Notes under the pieces: model-generated
Database searches by the model: none
Told to the model about the DNA's origin: nothing
The model's input: the letters and a program-made list of their open reading frames with translations, nothing else
In this document: positions 61,701-64,000 of the stretch, piece after piece
Numbering within the stretch: the first letter of the stretch is position 1
Layout: every line of letters starts with the position of its first letter
NCBI GenBank assembly: GCA_946406115.1
Contig: OX291554.1
Span: forward strand, 13,713,092-13,777,091
Source: Apoda limacodes
Taxonomy: Eukaryota > Arthropoda > Insecta > Lepidoptera > Limacodidae
Direction: 5' to 3'
DNA length: 64,000 nt
Position numbers and translations under genes: made by a program

Positions 61701-62589
61701 TCGTATTGAGGAAAGATTATTATTGATATCGATATGTAATGTTTTTAAATCGGAAGTGCACTATTATAAAATATATGATTTTTATTAAATGAAATCTTGT
61801 TTTCTTCTTTCAATAATGGGATCCTAAAGGTTCAAGTTAATAGCCGACCGCAGACAGCAGCAGCAGAAGACCTTAAGTTTATCACTTCAACCCCGCTTAC
61901 TATCTTTTTCTAGATTTCTTTTACTAAAATAAGTAGTTTTTAGTAAAATCCCATTTATAATAAAAAATGGGATTATAGCTTTCCAAATGCGAATTGGGAC
62001 AGGCGCTATTGCAGATATTTTTTGCATTAAAATGTCTTTTTAATGATATATGAATTATGACTACTGGAGCGGGTACCACGGTCCATACATATTTGCCCAT
62101 TCTCCTTTTATTTAATAATTGATTTTTTAATATGTGGCTTTCGCTTGACTCCAAACAAAGAAAACCTTACTTGACAAGAAGAAAAAGAAGAAGAATAACT
62201 TCTTCTCCTGCTCGACTTTAGGCCACGACCTTTGTTTAGGTTGTGGATAAATCACAACCACTTTAGTTTTTATATTAAGTTTATTTGTTTAAATCACAGC
62301 CTAAACATTTATTTCATTCAATAAATGATGAGTCTGTGGTTAAACGTAGGCTCCGTATGTTTTTATGGCGGCAGGTCAATTATTTATCTGCTTGCATCTA
62401 GTAACACAGAGTAAGGGACTTGCTTGGTCACATGGTAGCAGGCTCTACGTTACGTCTTTTCATCCGTGGTCACCAATCGATTTAGGGATCCGTAAATTTA
62501 TATTTTTTGTTTATTGCCGGTTCTTCTTATGAAACACAACTTTTATATATATGTATAATAATATAATAATAAATATAAAAGAAAAAACT
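61701..62589. other. AT-rich stretch without a recognisable gene
   Basis: No gene supported. A pair of AATGGGAT / ATCCCATT phrases (61948-61973) forms a short hairpin. The (AAG)n-like run at 62176-62196 is low complexity. Confidence 0.4.
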
Positions 62590-63640
62590 GACTGGCAGAT
62601 TAACTGACTGAAAAATTAACTCACAGCTGTAACTGCTGGACCTAGAACCATGAATTTTTGCACAAATATTCCTTTAGAGGATACGATTTGCGGCGCCTCA
62701 CAGTGGGCTTCATACAAACGAATTTCTTATTTGTTTTTGATATTTACTAATCAATCACTGTGAAATTTCTTAGTAATAATCCCAAACCGAATATCTGTAT
62801 CTGCGGTTTTCCACAATCTTGTAAAATGTTTTTATCAACTAGATATCTTTTGAAACCATTTGTATGAAAATATAGAATCCCTTATATCTTTTTATATATG
62901 AAATTTAATAGAGAACTGGCACACTGCAGACCTAGATATTTATTACTAGAACATGTCCCCAAAATTTCGTGGTGTTTGATCAGCAAGTGTCAAAAATAAG
63001 TGAGAAATTCGTTTGTATAAAGGACGCGGAGAGGCGCTCCGAATCGTATCCTCCTAAATGAGGTACGTGTGCAGTAACACGATCAAAGAGGGATTTTTGG
63101 AAATTCTTCCCGCTAACATGATTGAAATTAAATGCATAAAAATTGGTATTTGGTCTTAATGTTGAAAATTCGGATTGATACGTTTTACGGTTTTTATACA
63201 AACTAAAAAATAAAAATAAGTATGAGGATTCCAACATTTTTTTGTCAAGAATATAACTTAGGCGAGAAATAAAATAGGATTTTGCAAAAGTAATCCCCTA
63301 AAGAGGTCAAATAGGGGGTTAAACTTTGCATATAAATCCGTCTTTTTTAAAGCTTAATGTATGAAATATTGCATCTGAGTTTGAGGTGTAAAATTAAGAT
63401 TTGAGTAAATAAAATAGTGGGTGAAAATTTGTGTAGGAATTCCGATAGTTTTGTACCTAGAGACTTGAATTTTTGCACAGCAGCGGTTTGGTGGTTTTTT
63501 TTGCAATATTCGTCCCTTAGGAGGTAAAATGGGGGTTTTAAATTTGAGCAGAAAACCGTCACTTCTGAAGTTAAATGCATGAAAATTGGTATTTGGCTTA
63601 AGGGTTAAAATTGATATTTCATGCAGTGTACAGTAGCGAG
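62590..63640 (+). repeat. CCGTCACTT repeat family with internal periodicity
   Basis: The blocks GGACCTAGAACCATGAATTT then TTGCAC (62638, again 63456 as GTACCTAGAGACTTGAATTT), GGGGGTTAAACTTTGCATAT / GGGGGTTTTAAATTTGAGC (63315, 63530) and TTAAATGCATRAAAATTGGT then ATTTGG (63126, 63569) recur every 210-450 bases. The MITE copy 2 is inserted inside, at 62677-63053. Non-coding. Confidence 0.6.
62677..63053. mobile_element. MITE with about 50-base terminal inverted repeats, copy 2
   Basis: Ends GAGGATACGATTTGCGGCGC then CTCACAGTGGGCTTCATACA and the mirrored AATCGTATCCTC at 63042-63053. It is collinear with 58286-58671 along its whole length (for example GAACTGGCACACTGCAGACC then TAGATATTTATTACTAGAAC). 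Confidence 0.87.
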
Positions 63641-63734
63641 CGAGCGGAGTTAAATGTGATAGTGGAGGCGGGTCGCGAGAACGGATCGGCGCACAAGTTC
63701 ACCTCGAACAACTGCAGTTGAAAGACGTGCAACG

Positions 63735-64000
63735 AGCGTTTAGGAAAGAAATCTGCGGGTCCAGACGGTATTCCACCTTACATCTTTTAGGATTGCCGTG
63801 TGTTATCAGCCGAGCCACTGCTTTATATTTATAATCTTTGTTTAGAGATACCAGAGTTTCCAAATCAATAGCAAATGACAATGGTTATTCCGATATCGAA
63901 GAGAACGTGTGGACCAGCAGTAGACGAGTACAAACAAGTGGTTTCGAATCCACCATTCAAAGTAGTATTTACTCACAGTTAAGTGCACAGCTATCTGATG
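63735..64000 (+). pseudogene. Jockey-type LINE reverse transcriptase, start of the RT domain
   Basis: From about 63746 the plus strand reads KKSAGPDGIPPYIF, stop, DCRVLSAEPLLYIYNLCLEI, PEFPN, then after another stop MTMVIPISKRTCGPAVDEYK. This is the first RT block of Jockey-group LINEs (KSxGPDGIPxxxxK, xxPLLYIFNLCL, FPxxWKxAxIxPxxKKG, xYRPIS), with the YRPIS box already decayed (DEYKQVVSNPPF). Just upstream, in another frame, LQLKDVQRAFR is the preceding helix. It runs off the window end, and the missing part would lie to the right. Three or more lesions in 85 codons: inactive. Confidence 0.8.

Overview
The window looks like an accessory, repeat-dominated stretch of an insect nuclear genome, most probably a moth or butterfly. 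The base composition is AT-rich. The recognisable elements are ones I know from Lepidoptera: a Jockey/CR1-type LINE whose 3' end reads TTGTTTGCCACCTTAGTGGT before the poly(A), Helitrons ending in CAGCTAGT, the GGGTTCCGTACCCAAAGGG repeat, an RTE tail ending in ATG/TCA triplets, and a tRNA-derived SINE. I find no intact host gene. The only intron-bearing coding signal is a three-exon fragment at 44.8-45.4 kb.

Layout. 0-9 kb: AT-rich DNA with a Tc1/mariner pseudogene (3.1-3.3 kb), a hAT remnant of the ZBED/GTF2IRD2-like type with one terminal inverted repeat (4.5-5.74 kb), a Helitron (7.8-8.3 kb) and a GC-rich retroposon-like block (8.3-8.8 kb). 9.2-13.3 kb: a Ty3/Gypsy RT fragment followed by a decayed full-length LINE (copy B). 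13.4-13.8 kb: a foldback structure with arms of about 120 bp. 15.9-18.1 kb: LINE debris, including copy C, which carries two later nested insertions. 18-27 kb: mostly anonymous AT-rich DNA with a SINE, small repeats and a possible TIR element (22.15-23.1 kb). 27.1-33.0 kb and 45.8-50.5 kb: two diverged copies of one long segment, each with its own later insertions. 33.06-36.73 kb: the best LINE copy (A), nearly complete, with endonuclease and reverse transcriptase reading frames separated by a single-base deletion. 37-45 kb: minisatellite-like units, a Helitron, a 1.6 kb TIR element, LINE copy H and the three-exon fragment. 46.7-47.6 kb: a second member of that TIR family, in opposite orientation. 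50.7-58 kb: an R1/I-like RT fragment and several repeat families. 58.3 and 62.7 kb: two copies of one MITE. 60.39-61.70 kb: a Harbinger-like transposase pseudogene that retains a C-terminal SWIM zinc-finger region. 63.7-64 kb: a Jockey-type RT pseudogene running off the window.

The genes do not form a pathway; they are generations of mobile elements inserted into each other. The nesting gives a relative order. The long segment duplicated (or was itself a repeat) early, the LINE, MITE and TIR insertions came later, and LINE copy A is among the youngest. The strongest candidates for something undescribed are the paired TIR elements at 40.8-42.4 and 46.7-47.6 kb, which share a promoter-like GC-rich core inside otherwise unrelated AT-rich arms, and the three-exon PIN-like fragment at 45 kb. 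Family names come from recognition of motifs by eye; no database search was run.
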